NCBI GenBank assembly: GCA_028277845.1
Contig: JANQFL010000038.1
Span: 41,559-105,558 of the forward strand
DNA length: 64,000 nt
Source: Sneathiellales bacterium
GTDB lineage: Bacteria; Pseudomonadota; Alphaproteobacteria; JANQFL01
Direction of reading: 5' to 3'
Under the pieces are notes generated by a model, which searched no databases, was not told where the DNA came from, and was given only the letters and a program-made list of their open reading frames with translations. Made by a program: the position numbers and the translations under genes. Positions 49,381 through 58,415 of the stretch are shown here, in pieces (position 1 is the first letter of the stretch; the number at the start of each line of letters is the position of its first letter).

Positions 49381-51642
49381 GTGACACCGAAATCAGCCCA
49401 GCGACACATTCTCAAGCGGCTGCCGCACTTCGTCTTGTTCGGGCTCGTGGCGGCCGTTTACCTGTTTGGCGGCTTCGCCTTTCTCGACGACAAGGTGACC
49501 GATTCCCGGTACCGCCTGTCGTCGCGGGACGCCAGCGGCAGCCTCGTGCTCGTCGTTATGGATGCCGCCAGCATCCGCGACCTGGAAGTCTGGCCCTGGC
49601 CGCGCAATTATTATGCCGATGTTCTGGACCGGTTGCTCGCCGCCGGGGCGACTCGGGTCGCCTTCGATATCGACTTCAGTTCGCGGTCAAATCCGGACGC
49701 GGATGCCACCCTCGCCGATGCGCTGGCGCGCTCGGACGGCCGGGCCGTTTTACCGGTGTTTCAACAGATTACGTCCGAGAACGGCGAGGCGGCGACGGTG
49801 GTGACCATGCCGCTTGGGCAACTGGTCACGCATGCTGCGTTGGCGTCCATCAACGTGCAGCCAAGCGCGGATGGAACCATCCGTGAAATGTGGATGACAT
49901 TCCAGTCCGACGAGCATGCGTTCCCGTCCATGGCGGCGACGCTGGCCGATCTGCCTTATGCATCATTCGATTCCTTCGACATCGACTATTCGATCGACCC
50001 CGGAACAATCCCGGCTTTGTCTTTTGCCGATGTCCTGGCGGGCCGCTTCGATCCGTCTCTCATTGCCGGTCGCCAGGTCCTGATCGGCGCCACGGCCGTG
50101 GAGCTCGGCGATCAGTTGGCAACGCCGGTCTATTCCGTTTTGCCCGGACCGGTCGTCCAGGTTCTGGCTTACGAATCCCTCGTCCTGAATCGGGCCATCC
50201 GGCATGCGCCGCCCTATGTGACATTGATCGTCCTGTTCTTTGCCGCGATCGCGTTCGGTCCGTTGTTTTACAAGTGGTCCTGGGCCATCGGTTTGGCTGT
50301 TGGCGTTGGCGTATGTGCAACGGCCTATGGCATCGCGTTCCTGATTCAGTATCTTGTGCCCGTCAACCTCCCGTTCGTACCGCTGGCGTTTCTCGTGTTT
50401 CTTTCCTACGGCTTTTCCATTCTCAAGCGCATCGACCGTCAGGCCCTGCGTATCTTCGTGCAAAGCATGACCGACCTGCATCGCCGGCAGCTGATGAAGA
50501 GCGTTGTCGACAGCACCTCCGACGGTATCGTCATCGTCAATCACGAGGGCAAGATCGACGCCATCAATCCGGCGGCGGAGGCCTTGTTCGGCGCCAAGAG
50601 CAACGAGGCGCAAGGGCAGCAACTTTCCTGGCTGTTGCCCAACTCCGATGACGGCATGCCCGAGAACGGCACGACGGAGGTCACTCTGCAGCGGGCCGAC
50701 GGCTCGACCCTGTCGGCGGAAGTCAACATCAGCCGCCTCAAGCTGAAATCGAGCCGCCACCGGCTCGAGCGGCGCACCGAGGACCGGGACAAGTTCGTTC
50801 TGACGCTGCGCGACATCACCGCGCGCAAGGAAACCGAGGCGGCCCGGCAGAAGGCGATGGAGGAAGCCATCGCCGCCAACAGGGCCAAGTCCGAATTCCT
50901 CGCTGCCATGGGCCACGAACTGCGCACGCCGCTGAACGGCATCATCGGCTTTTCGGAAGTGCTCGATGCCGGTCTGTACGGTGAGCTCAACGAAAAGCAG
51001 GTCGAGTGCGTGCGCGACATCCTGCAATCGGGACGGCGGCTGCTCGGCACCTTCAACGACATTCTCGACGTAGCGCAGATCGAAAGCGGCAAGGTGGAAC
51101 TGCGCGAGGACGAGGTCGATCTGGTCGAAATCGTCGAAAGCTGCGGCCGCTCGTTCGAAGACAGGGCCGCCGACGGCGAGATCGAATTGCGGACCGTGAC
51201 CGACAATGGCCTGCCCTATGTTTGGGGTGACCGGCAGCGGCTGCGCCAAGTGGTGCAGCATCTGGTGTCCAACGCCGTCAAGTTCACCAACGAAGGCGGC
51301 CAGGTCACGCTCATGGCCAACCGCGAGGGCGGCGACGTGGTGTTTTCGGTTACCGATACCGGCATCGGCATGACGCCCGAGGACGTGGAGAAGGCCCTGG
51401 CGCCGTTCGGCCAGGTGGACAGCCGGCTGGCCCGCAAGTACGAGGGCTCCGGCCTCGGGCTGACCTTGGCGCGCAAACTGACCGAAATGCACAACGGCCG
51501 CCTGGAGATCGCCAGCAAGGAAGGCCGCGGCACCAAAGTCCGCGTCGTCTTCCCGCAGGACAGATTGCGTCCGACACCGGAACGCCGTGCGTCGACCAGT
51601 CCGGGCACCGACGCCACGGCGTCGCCGTCACCGGCCGCCTAG
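49381..51642 (+). CDS. CHASE2-PAS hybrid-less sensor histidine kinase
   Basis: A 753-residue membrane sensor. A first helix lies at about residues 14-34, a periplasmic CHASE2 domain at about 35-270 and a three-helix membrane block at about 275-347. A PAS domain follows (about 366-480, SVVDSTSDGIVIVNHEGKI). The HisKA domain has phospho-accepting His512 in AAMGHELRTPLNG. The HATPase domain has NAVKFTNEGG, DTGIGM and GSGLGL. There is no receiver domain and no response-regulator gene nearby, so its partner is elsewhere. The GTG start is supported by an identical junction at the decayed copy (48033). It lies ten bases after a FecR-domain gene. Confidence 0.92.
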   Translation: MTPKSAQRHILKRLPHFVLFGLVAAVYLFGGFAFLDDKVTDSRYRLSSRDASGSLVLVVMDAASIRDLEVWPWPRNYYADVLDRLLAAGATRVAFDIDFSSRSNPDADATLADALARSDGRAVLPVFQQITSENGEAATVVTMPLGQLVTHAALASINVQPSADGTIREMWMTFQSDEHAFPSMAATLADLPYASFDSFDIDYSIDPGTIPALSFADVLAGRFDPSLIAGRQVLIGATAVELGDQLATPVYSVLPGPVVQVLAYESLVLNRAIRHAPPYVTLIVLFFAAIAFGPLFYKWSWAIGLAVGVGVCATAYGIAFLIQYLVPVNLPFVPLAFLVFLSYGFSILKRIDRQALRIFVQSMTDLHRRQLMKSVVDSTSDGIVIVNHEGKIDAINPAAEALFGAKSNEAQGQQLSWLLPNSDDGMPENGTTEVTLQRADGSTLSAEVNISRLKLKSSRHRLERRTEDRDKFVLTLRDITARKETEAARQKAMEEAIAANRAKSEFLAAMGHELRTPLNGIIGFSEVLDAGLYGELNEKQVECVRDILQSGRRLLGTFNDILDVAQIESGKVELREDEVDLVEIVESCGRSFEDRAADGEIELRTVTDNGLPYVWGDRQRLRQVVQHLVSNAVKFTNEGGQVTLMANREGGDVVFSVTDTGIGMTPEDVEKALAPFGQVDSRLARKYEGSGLGLTLARKLTEMHNGRLEIASKEGRGTKVRVVFPQDRLRPTPERRASTSPGTDATASPSPAA

Positions 51643-51649
51643 ATATGCG

Positions 51650-52186
51650 CTAGGCGTTCAGGGGAAAGGTCGCTTCCGGCCGGTAGACCGCGCCGCTGTT
51701 GCCCAGGTGGCTGGAAAACAGGGTGAAGTGATCCATTGCCAGGTCTTCGCTGATCAGTTCGCCGTTGCGCGAGAGAAAATCCGCCAGACGTTTGCCGTCC
51801 GGCTGTTTGAGCCGGGCCAGGGTGACGTGGGGATGGAACTTGCGGTGTTCGGGTTCCATGCCGGCGCGGTTGATGGCGGTCTCCACTTTGCTCTGCAAAC
51901 GGGCCAGGGGGTCGTTCGCGGCCAGGCCGGCCCAAAGTATCCGCGCTTTCCTGCCGCTGCCGAAACAGCCGACGCCGTCGATGCGCACATCGAACGGCGG
52001 CACCGTCACCGACGCCAGGGCCGCCTCGATGTCGTCCTGGGTATGGCCGTCCACCTCGCCGATGAATCGCAGCGTCAGGTGCATCTGCTCCGGGTCGATC
52101 CAGCGCGCGCCCGGCACGCCGCCCGCCAACTGCGCCAGTCGCTCGCGCACGGGATAGGGCAATTCAAGGGCGACGAACAGGCGCAC
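51650..52186 (-). CDS. thpR: RNA 2',3'-cyclic phosphodiesterase
   Basis: A 178-residue member of the 2H phosphoesterase family (LigT/ThpR), which opens 2',3'-cyclic phosphates at RNA ends. Both catalytic HxT motifs are present: QMHLTLRFIGEVD near residue 35 and HPHVTLARLKQ near residue 124. The N-terminal MRLFVALELP is typical. It is convergent with the CHASE2 kinase gene, with seven bases between the stops. The biological substrate is not known for most members. Confidence 0.93.
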   Translation of the reverse strand: MRLFVALELPYPVRERLAQLAGGVPGARWIDPEQMHLTLRFIGEVDGHTQDDIEAALASVTVPPFDVRIDGVGCFGSGRKARILWAGLAANDPLARLQSKVETAINRAGMEPEHRKFHPHVTLARLKQPDGKRLADFLSRNGELISEDLAMDHFTLFSSHLGNSGAVYRPEATFPLNA

Positions 52187-52218
52187 GAACCGGTCTCCCA
52201 GCGTATCGAGAATGTTCC

Positions 52219-53256
52219 CTAGACGCAGGCGTTGGGCTGCTCCAGGTGGATGGCGTTGATACCGTCGATCACCTCCCGGGGCAAGGCGATGTCGATGCTG
52301 GCGATGTCATCTTCCAGTTGTTGCAGATTGGTGGCGCCGATCAGATTGCTGGTGACGAACGGCCGGCTGTTGACGAAGGCCAGGGCCATCTGCGCCGGGT
52401 CCAGGCCGTGCCGGCGCGCCAGGGCGACATAGTCGGCGGTGGCCCGTTCCGCCCGGCCGGCCAGATAGCGGTCGAAGCGGTCGTATTCGGTCATGCGGGC
52501 CCCCGGCGGGCGGGCGCCGTTGAGATACTTCCCCGTCAGAACGCCCATGCCCAGCGGCGAAAACGCCAGCAGGCCGACCTGCTCGCGGATAGCGATTTCG
52601 GAAAGGCCGACCTCGAAGGCCCGGTTGAGCAGATTGTAGCAGTTCTGGATGGAGACCAGCTTGGGCAGGCCGTCGCGCTCGGCGGCGCGCAGATACCGAT
52701 ACATGCCCCAGGGCGTCTCGTTGGACACGCCGACATGGCGCACCTTGCCCGCCTCGACCAGGCCGCCCAGCGCTTCCAGGGTTTCCTCCAGCGGCTCCCA
52801 GTCGGTGTCTTCCGGGTCGTAGTTGAAGTCCAGCACCCCGAAGCGGTTGGCCTGGCGGCCCGGCCAGTGCACCTGGTAAAGGTCCACATAGTCGGTCTGC
52901 AGCCGCTGCAGGCTGGCATCAATCGCCGCGTCGATGTGCCTGGCGTTCAGCCGGGCCGGTTCGCCGCGCAGATAGTCCGGGCCGGGTCCGGCCACCTTGG
53001 TCGCGAGGATGACATCATCGCGCTTGCCGCGCCTGGCCAGCCAGGTGCCGATATAGGTCTCGGTCAGGCCGGCGGTTTCCGGGCCCGGCGGCACCGGATA
53101 GACCTCGGCCGTGTCCATGAAATTGATGCCCCGCTCCCACGCCAGGTCCATCTGGGCGTGGGCGTCGGCTTCGCTGTTCTGCTTGCCCCACGTCATGGTG
53201 CCGAGGCAGATGGCGCTGACGTTGAGGTCGGTCTGGCCGAGTTGGCGATACTGCAT
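52219..53256 (-). CDS. Aldo/keto reductase (Tas-like)
   Basis: A 345-residue NADPH-dependent aldo/keto reductase with a TIM-barrel fold. The catalytic tetrad is recognisable: Asp and Tyr in FMDTAEVYP, Lys in ILATKVAGPG and His in LYQVHWPGR. The long loop with TEYDRFDRYL resembles E. coli Tas and YghZ. The physiological carbonyl substrate is unknown. A long palindrome (53328-53397) separates it from the upstream TesA-like gene on the same strand, so transcription of the two may be uncoupled. Confidence 0.93.
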   Translation of the reverse strand: MQYRQLGQTDLNVSAICLGTMTWGKQNSEADAHAQMDLAWERGINFMDTAEVYPVPPGPETAGLTETYIGTWLARRGKRDDVILATKVAGPGPDYLRGEPARLNARHIDAAIDASLQRLQTDYVDLYQVHWPGRQANRFGVLDFNYDPEDTDWEPLEETLEALGGLVEAGKVRHVGVSNETPWGMYRYLRAAERDGLPKLVSIQNCYNLLNRAFEVGLSEIAIREQVGLLAFSPLGMGVLTGKYLNGARPPGARMTEYDRFDRYLAGRAERATADYVALARRHGLDPAQMALAFVNSRPFVTSNLIGATNLQQLEDDIASIDIALPREVIDGINAIHLEQPNACV

Positions 53257-53327
53257 AGACGAGTGTCCTGTCGATTAAGTGTCTGAATTTGTTGTGTTTC
53301 GCCGCTTCCGCGGCGACGTCTCTGGCA

Positions 53328-53397
53328 CCGTCCCGCTCCCCCTCCCAACCACCCATTGATGGTACCCTGTGGGTGGTTGGGAGCGGGAGCGGGACGG
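53328..53397. repeat. 28-bp-arm palindrome (copy 2 of a dispersed family)
   Basis: The left arm 53328-53355 and right arm 53370-53397 are reverse complements over 28 bases with a single mismatch, around a 14-base spacer (53356-53369) ending in GGTACCCTG. The inner arm CCCAACCACCC and the GTACCCT loop element are shared with the palindrome at 29182-29252, in the same orientation, while the outer arms differ. It lies just after the TesA-like gene stop. Confidence 0.88.
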
Positions 53398-53398
53398 C

Positions 53399-54067
53399 TT
53401 AGCTGTCGTCATCGACCAGACGCGCCACGTAGGGCGCGATGCGGTCGACGATGGTATCGATGCCGGCGGCGTTGGGGTGCATGCCGTCCGACTGGTTGAG
53501 GGCGGGCACGGCGGCGACGCCGTCGAGGAAGAAGGGATACAACGCCACGTTGTATTTGGCGGCAAGGTCGGCATACAGTCCGTCGAACACCCGGGCATAG
53601 TCGTCGCCCAGATTGGGCGGCGCCCGCATGCCGGCGAGCAGAACCCGCACGCCCGCGTCGCGCAGCTTGCCGAGAATCGAATCCAGGTTTTTTCGGGTCA
53701 CCTCGGGCGCGATGCCGCGCAGCGCGTCGTTGGCGCCCAGTTCGACCACCACCAGGTCCGGCTTGTCGGCCAGCGCCCAGTCGAGCCGCGACAGGCCGCC
53801 TGAGGTGGTGTCGCCCGACAGGCCACCGTTGATCACCCGTACGGCCAGCCCGTCGGCGCGCAGTTTCCGCTCCAGCCGCACCGGAAAGCTTTCCGCCGCC
53901 GTCAGGCCGTAGCCCGCGGTCAGGCTGTCGCCGAAGGCCAGAATCACCGTTTCGCTCGCCTTGGCACCGGAAACGGCCAGAAACAATAGGGCCGTGACCC
54001 AGGGCAAACCGTTGAAAAGCCTCGAACGGAGGCCATATCGGAAGGAACGGCGGGATCGAAAGAGCAT
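53399..54067 (-). CDS. tesA: Arylesterase / lysophospholipase L1-like GDSL hydrolase (TesA-like)
   Basis: A 222-residue periplasmic SGNH hydrolase. A signal peptide (about residues 1-30, ending near SGAKASE) is followed by block I AFGDSLTAGYGL with the nucleophile Ser. Block II is GGLSGDTT, block III ELGANDAL and block V DGMHPNAAG with the catalytic Asp and His. ATG at 54067 gives a normal signal peptide; the frame is open to 54139, but that would overlap the divergent ABC gene. It diverges from the YbbA/YbbP exporter genes, the same pairing as tesA-ybbA-ybbP in E. coli. Confidence 0.92.
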   Translation of the reverse strand: MLFRSRRSFRYGLRSRLFNGLPWVTALLFLAVSGAKASETVILAFGDSLTAGYGLTAAESFPVRLERKLRADGLAVRVINGGLSGDTTSGGLSRLDWALADKPDLVVVELGANDALRGIAPEVTRKNLDSILGKLRDAGVRVLLAGMRAPPNLGDDYARVFDGLYADLAAKYNVALYPFFLDGVAAVPALNQSDGMHPNAAGIDTIVDRIAPYVARLVDDDS

Positions 54068-54084
54068 GAAGCGGGAGTCTTTGT

Positions 54085-54801
54085 ATGAGTGAGGTGGCGT
54101 CAGGCCCGATGGTCCTGCTCGAAGACGTACATTTGACATTGGGGAGCGTGGCCGGGCCTGTCAATATCCTGCGCGGCGTCGATTTGCGCATCGAGGCTGG
54201 CGAGACGGTCGGTGTTGTCGGCCCCTCGGGCTCGGGCAAGTCGACCATGCTCGCCGTCATGGCCGGGCTGGAAACGCCGACGTCGGGCAAGGTCTCCATC
54301 GCCGGCAGCGTGCTCGGCGGCATGAACGAGGACCGTCTGGCCCTGTTCCGGCGCGACAATGTGGGCATCGTCTTCCAGGCCTTTCATCTCATTCCCACCA
54401 TGACGGCCATGGAGAACGTCGCCATCCCGCTGGAACTGGCGGGCCGCACCGACGCCTTCGACCGGGCCGCCGACGGCCTGCGCGCCGTCGGTCTCGGACA
54501 CCGGCTGGAGCACTATCCCTCGCAGCTGTCGGGCGGCGAGCAGCAGCGTGCCGCTTTGGCCCGGGCCGTCGCCGTCAATCCCAAGCTTTTGCTGGCCGAC
54601 GAGCCGACGGGCAATCTGGACGGCGCCACCGGCCAGGCCATCATCGATCTGCTGTTCGGCCTGCACGCCTCGCTCGGCACCACGCTGGTGCTGATCACCC
54701 ATGACCCGGCCATCGCCGAGCGTTGCGACCGCATGGTGCGGGTGCTGGACGGCCAGGTGTCCGACGGTACGCCGGTTTCCGCGGCGGCGGTTCCCGCATG
54801 A
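54085..54801 (+). CDS. ybbA: YbbA-like ABC transporter ATP-binding protein
   Basis: A 238-residue ATPase of the MacB/LolD-like (type VII) class. Walker A is GPSGSGKST, the signature LSGGEQQR and Walker B LLADEPTGNLD followed by TLVLITHDP. It diverges from tesA with only 17 bases between the starts, and its stop overlaps the permease start (ATGA). The tesA-ybbA-ybbP arrangement is conserved in proteobacteria, and an envelope lipid or esterase-related role has been suggested from that linkage. The cargo is unknown. Confidence 0.92.
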   Translation: MSEVASGPMVLLEDVHLTLGSVAGPVNILRGVDLRIEAGETVGVVGPSGSGKSTMLAVMAGLETPTSGKVSIAGSVLGGMNEDRLALFRRDNVGIVFQAFHLIPTMTAMENVAIPLELAGRTDAFDRAADGLRAVGLGHRLEHYPSQLSGGEQQRAALARAVAVNPKLLLADEPTGNLDGATGQAIIDLLFGLHASLGTTLVLITHDPAIAERCDRMVRVLDGQVSDGTPVSAAAVPA

Positions 54802-57380
54802 CCGTGCTGGCGCAGGACGGGGCACCCGCGCCGAAAACCGCGCCGGCCAACGGCGCCGGCACGTCGATCCGCATCGCCGCCCGCCTGGCGCGGCGTGAGA
54901 TGCGCGGCGGTTTCCGTGGTTTCCGTATCTTTCTCGCCTGCCTGACGTTGGGCGTGGCGGCGCTGGCGGCCATCGGTTCGCTGTCGTCGGCCATCGTCGC
55001 CGGCCTGCAGGACGACGCCCGCGCCATCGTCGGCGGCGACATCCAGATCCGCGTCACCGGGACGCCGTTGAGCGAAGAACAGCAGCGTTACATCCGCGAT
55101 ACCGCCGCCGGGGTCTCCCTGGTGCGCGAAATGCGCGCCATGGCCGCCGCGGACAACGGCAAGCGCACATTGGTGGAACTGAAGGCGGTCGAAGGCGACT
55201 ACCCGCTGTTCGGCGCCGTCAGGACGGAGCCCGCTGTTCCCCTGGAAGAACTACTGGCCCGCGACGGCGACCGCTTCGGCGCTCTGGTCGAGGGCAATCT
55301 GCTGGTCCGCCTCGATATCGCGGTCGGCGACACCCTGCGCATCGGCGAGGCCGAATTCGTGATACGCGGCAAGATCCTGCACGAGCCCGACCGGGCGGCC
55401 AACGTCTTCGTGCTGGGCCCGCGTTTCCTCGTGGCGTCCGAGGCGCTCGAAGCCACCGGCCTGGTGCGCGAAGGCAGCCTGATCCGCCACAAGACCCGGG
55501 TGCGCGTGGCCGATCGGTCGGCCATCGGCCCGTGGATAGAAGCCCTCGATGAACGCTTTCCCGACCAGGCCTGGCAGATCCGCGACGTGCGCAATTCCCA
55601 GCCCGGCATCAAGCGTTTCATCGACCGCTTCGGCGTGTTTCTGACACTGGTCGGCCTGACGGCCCTGGTGGTCGGCGGCATCGGCATCGCCAACGCGGTC
55701 AAGAGCTATCTCGACAGCCGGGTCGAAACCATCGCCGTGCTCAAGTGCCTGGGCGCGCCCGGCCCGCTGGTGTTCCGGCTTTACCTCATCCAGGTGCTGG
55801 CCATGGCCATCATCGGCGTCGCCATCGGTTTGGTGGTGGGCGCCGCCGTGCCGCCGATCCTGTCGGCCACGCTGGCCGACAGCCTGCCGTTTCCGACCCG
55901 CACCGGCGTGTTCTTCGAGCCATTGGCGTTTGCTGCCATTTACGGCGTGCTGACCGCGTTCCTGTTCGCGGTCTGGCCCCTGGCCCGGGCGCGCGAGGTT
56001 CCGGCCGCCGGGCTGTTCCGGGCCATCGTCGCGCCGGCGTCGGGCCGGCCGCGCACCGAATACATCCTGGCCGCCGCCATCGCCGCGTTGCTGCTGGCAG
56101 GTCTTGCGATCATGGCCGGCGGGCAGGCCTATTACACCAAGTGGTTCGTGCTCGGCGTCGTCGCGTCGCTGATCGTTTTGCGTCTGGCCTCCGCCCTGCT
56201 GGTCAAGCTGGTGGGCATGGTCAAGCGTCCGCGCAACATGGCCCTGCGGCTGGCCATGACCAATGTGGGACGGCCCGGCGCCACAACGGCCGGGGTGATG
56301 GTCAGCCTGGGTGCCGGCCTTTCGGTACTGACGGCCGTGGCCCTGCTGCAAGGCAACCTGGCCCAGGAAATCAAGGAACGGGCGCCGAAGAACGCGCCGG
56401 CGTTTTACTTCATCGACATCCAGCCCTCGCAGGCCGCCGAATTCGCGAGCCTGATCAACGCCCAGCCCGGCGTGCAGTCGGTGCAGCAGGTGCCCATGCT
56501 GCGGGGCCGGCTGGTACGGGTGAACGGCATACCGTCCGACGAGGTCGAGGTCGTTCCCGGCGAGAAGTGGGTGACCCGCGTGGAAATCGGGTTCAGCTAC
56601 CAGGGCGAAATGCCGGAAGGCACCCGGCTGACCGCGGGCGAGTGGTGGCCCGCCGACTATGCCGGCGAACCGCTGATCTCGCTCGACGACGATATCGCCC
56701 GGGGCATGAACCTGAAGCTCGGCGACACCATGACCTTCAATATCCTGGGCCGGCCGGTGACGGCCCGGATCGCCAATTTCCGGCTGATCGATTGGAGCGA
56801 TTACGGCGTCAATTTCGTCGTCATCTTCGCCCCGGGCACGTTGGAAGGCGCGCCGCAATCGTTTGTCGCCAATGCCGTGGTCGACCCGGCCCAGGAGGAC
56901 AACGTTTACGCCACCATGACCGGGACCTTCGCCAACGTGTCGGCGATCCGGGTCAAGGACGTGTTCCAGACGCTGATGACCATGCTCGGCCGGATCGCCA
57001 CGGCGGTCAATTCCACGGCGGTGCTGGCCATTCTGTCGGGCATCCTGGTGCTGTCGGGCGCCATCGCCGCCGGGCACCGGCGCCGGGTCTATGATTCGGT
57101 CATCCTCAAGGTTCTGGGCGCGACCCGCTGGGACGTCATGCGGGCCTACGCCATCGAATACGCCCTCGTCGGCCTGCTGGCCGCCGTGATCGCCATCCTG
57201 GTCGGCTGGATCGCCGCCTTCTTCGTGGTCACCGAGATCATGGCCGGCGAGTGGACCAACATGCCGTCCGCGGCCGCCCTGACGGCCATCGGCGGTCTGG
57301 TGATCACCGTCAGTATCGGCCTCGCCGGCACCTATCGCGCGCTGGCGCACAAGCCCATGCCTGTTCTAAGGAGTGATTGA
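54798..57380 (+). CDS. ybbP: YbbP-like FtsX-domain ABC transporter permease
   Basis: An 860-residue permease with the MacB/FtsX topology. A first helix lies at about residues 37-60 (FRIFLACLTLGVAALAAIGS), followed by a large periplasmic domain. A first FtsX block (about 290-500) contains GVFLTLVGLTALVVGGIGIANAV. A second periplasmic domain is followed by a terminal FtsX block (about 735-855) with VLAILSGILVLSGAIAAGHRRR. ATG at 54798 overlaps the ATPase stop. Such proteins do not import but use ATP-driven movement on periplasmic substrates. The chain is complete, with no frameshift. Confidence 0.92.
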   Translation: MTVLAQDGAPAPKTAPANGAGTSIRIAARLARREMRGGFRGFRIFLACLTLGVAALAAIGSLSSAIVAGLQDDARAIVGGDIQIRVTGTPLSEEQQRYIRDTAAGVSLVREMRAMAAADNGKRTLVELKAVEGDYPLFGAVRTEPAVPLEELLARDGDRFGALVEGNLLVRLDIAVGDTLRIGEAEFVIRGKILHEPDRAANVFVLGPRFLVASEALEATGLVREGSLIRHKTRVRVADRSAIGPWIEALDERFPDQAWQIRDVRNSQPGIKRFIDRFGVFLTLVGLTALVVGGIGIANAVKSYLDSRVETIAVLKCLGAPGPLVFRLYLIQVLAMAIIGVAIGLVVGAAVPPILSATLADSLPFPTRTGVFFEPLAFAAIYGVLTAFLFAVWPLARAREVPAAGLFRAIVAPASGRPRTEYILAAAIAALLLAGLAIMAGGQAYYTKWFVLGVVASLIVLRLASALLVKLVGMVKRPRNMALRLAMTNVGRPGATTAGVMVSLGAGLSVLTAVALLQGNLAQEIKERAPKNAPAFYFIDIQPSQAAEFASLINAQPGVQSVQQVPMLRGRLVRVNGIPSDEVEVVPGEKWVTRVEIGFSYQGEMPEGTRLTAGEWWPADYAGEPLISLDDDIARGMNLKLGDTMTFNILGRPVTARIANFRLIDWSDYGVNFVVIFAPGTLEGAPQSFVANAVVDPAQEDNVYATMTGTFANVSAIRVKDVFQTLMTMLGRIATAVNSTAVLAILSGILVLSGAIAAGHRRRVYDSVILKVLGATRWDVMRAYAIEYALVGLLAAVIAILVGWIAAFFVVTEIMAGEWTNMPSAAALTAIGGLVITVSIGLAGTYRALAHKPMPVLRSD

Positions 57381-57530
57381 GCGCCGAGTCGCAAAATCTT
57401 AACATTAAGAAAAATAAGGCTTTACGGCACTTTTTCGACGGAATTGAACGTGCTGTGGGCTTGATTTTGCCGCGCTTTCGCTCAATATATGTGCTGCTTA
57501 CGGTTTCAACGATAGGACGAGGACGAACTC

Positions 57531-58250
57531 GTGGCTCTCGACACACAAAAACGCTACGGCTCCTACACGAGCACGGTGGATCGCGCGGAACTGGACGAAG
57601 GTCTCCGCGCCTACATGCTCCGTGTCTACAACTACATGGCTTCGGGCCTTCTGCTGACCGGCATTGTCGCCTACCTGACGGCGCAGTCCGACACCATGTT
57701 GCAACTGATCTACGGCACGCCGCTCAAGTGGGTGGTCTTCCTGGCCCCGCTCGGGTTGGTATTCTTCCTCAGCGCCCGCATCCACAAGATGAGCGCCGTG
57801 GCGGCCCAGGCGACGTACTGGATCTATGCCGCCCTGGTCGGCCTGTCGCTGGCATCGATCTTCATCGTCTATACCGGCGCCAGCATTACCCGGGTGTTCC
57901 TGATATCGGCCAGCATTTTCGGCGCCATGAGCCTCTACGGCTATACGACGAAACGCGACCTGACCGGTTGGGGATCGTTCCTGATGATGGGTCTCTTCGG
58001 CATCATCATCGCGATGGTCGTCAACATCTTCCTGGGTTCGGCGATGATCCACTTCGTGGTCTCGGTGCTGGGCGTGCTGATCTTCACGGGCCTGACCGCC
58101 TACGACACCCAGGCGATCAAGTCCATGTACATGGAAGACGACCACGCCGACGTGGCCAGCCGCAAGGCCATCATGGGCGCGCTCAGGCTCTACCTCGACT
58201 TCCTGAACCTGTTCATCATGCTGCTGTCCCTGTTCGGCAGCCGCGAATAG
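57531..58250 (+). CDS. Bax inhibitor-1 / YccA family membrane protein
   Basis: A 239-residue protein with seven predicted membrane helices, family BI-1 (UPF0005). The N-terminus ALDTQKRYGSYTSTVDRAELDEGLRAYM and the late GVLIFTGLTAYDTQAIKSMY carry the family signature; the two conserved aspartates of the pH-sensing region lie in the last helices. Bacterial homologues bind FtsH or act as calcium-leak channels. The start is GTG at 57531 with AGGACG-type purines before it. A 150-base AT-rich gap upstream contains TTGATT-N17-AATATA (57461-57489), a weak promoter candidate. A clear terminator follows. Confidence 0.92.
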   Translation: MALDTQKRYGSYTSTVDRAELDEGLRAYMLRVYNYMASGLLLTGIVAYLTAQSDTMLQLIYGTPLKWVVFLAPLGLVFFLSARIHKMSAVAAQATYWIYAALVGLSLASIFIVYTGASITRVFLISASIFGAMSLYGYTTKRDLTGWGSFLMMGLFGIIIAMVVNIFLGSAMIHFVVSVLGVLIFTGLTAYDTQAIKSMYMEDDHADVASRKAIMGALRLYLDFLNLFIMLLSLFGSRE

Positions 58251-58274
58251 AACCGGTTCCATAAATTCGACAAG

Positions 58275-58304
58275 CGCCCGGCGGTCCCGCCGGGCGTTTT
58301 GTTT
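58275..58304 (+). terminator. Intrinsic terminator after the Bax-inhibitor-1 gene
   Basis: A perfect 9-bp GC-rich stem (CGCCCGGCG at 58275-58283 with CGCCGGGCG at 58288-58296) and a 4-base loop are followed by TTTTGTTTT. It lies 24 bases after the stop codon. Confidence 0.92.
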
Positions 58305-58415
58305 TCGCAGGGCATACATGCGCCCTGTGCCATTGTTGCCGCCGGAACGGGCGGCTATAACGGGCCTGATCGTTCTCGCACATACAAATTTGGCCGTTGG
58401 CCTGCCGGAGGTCCC

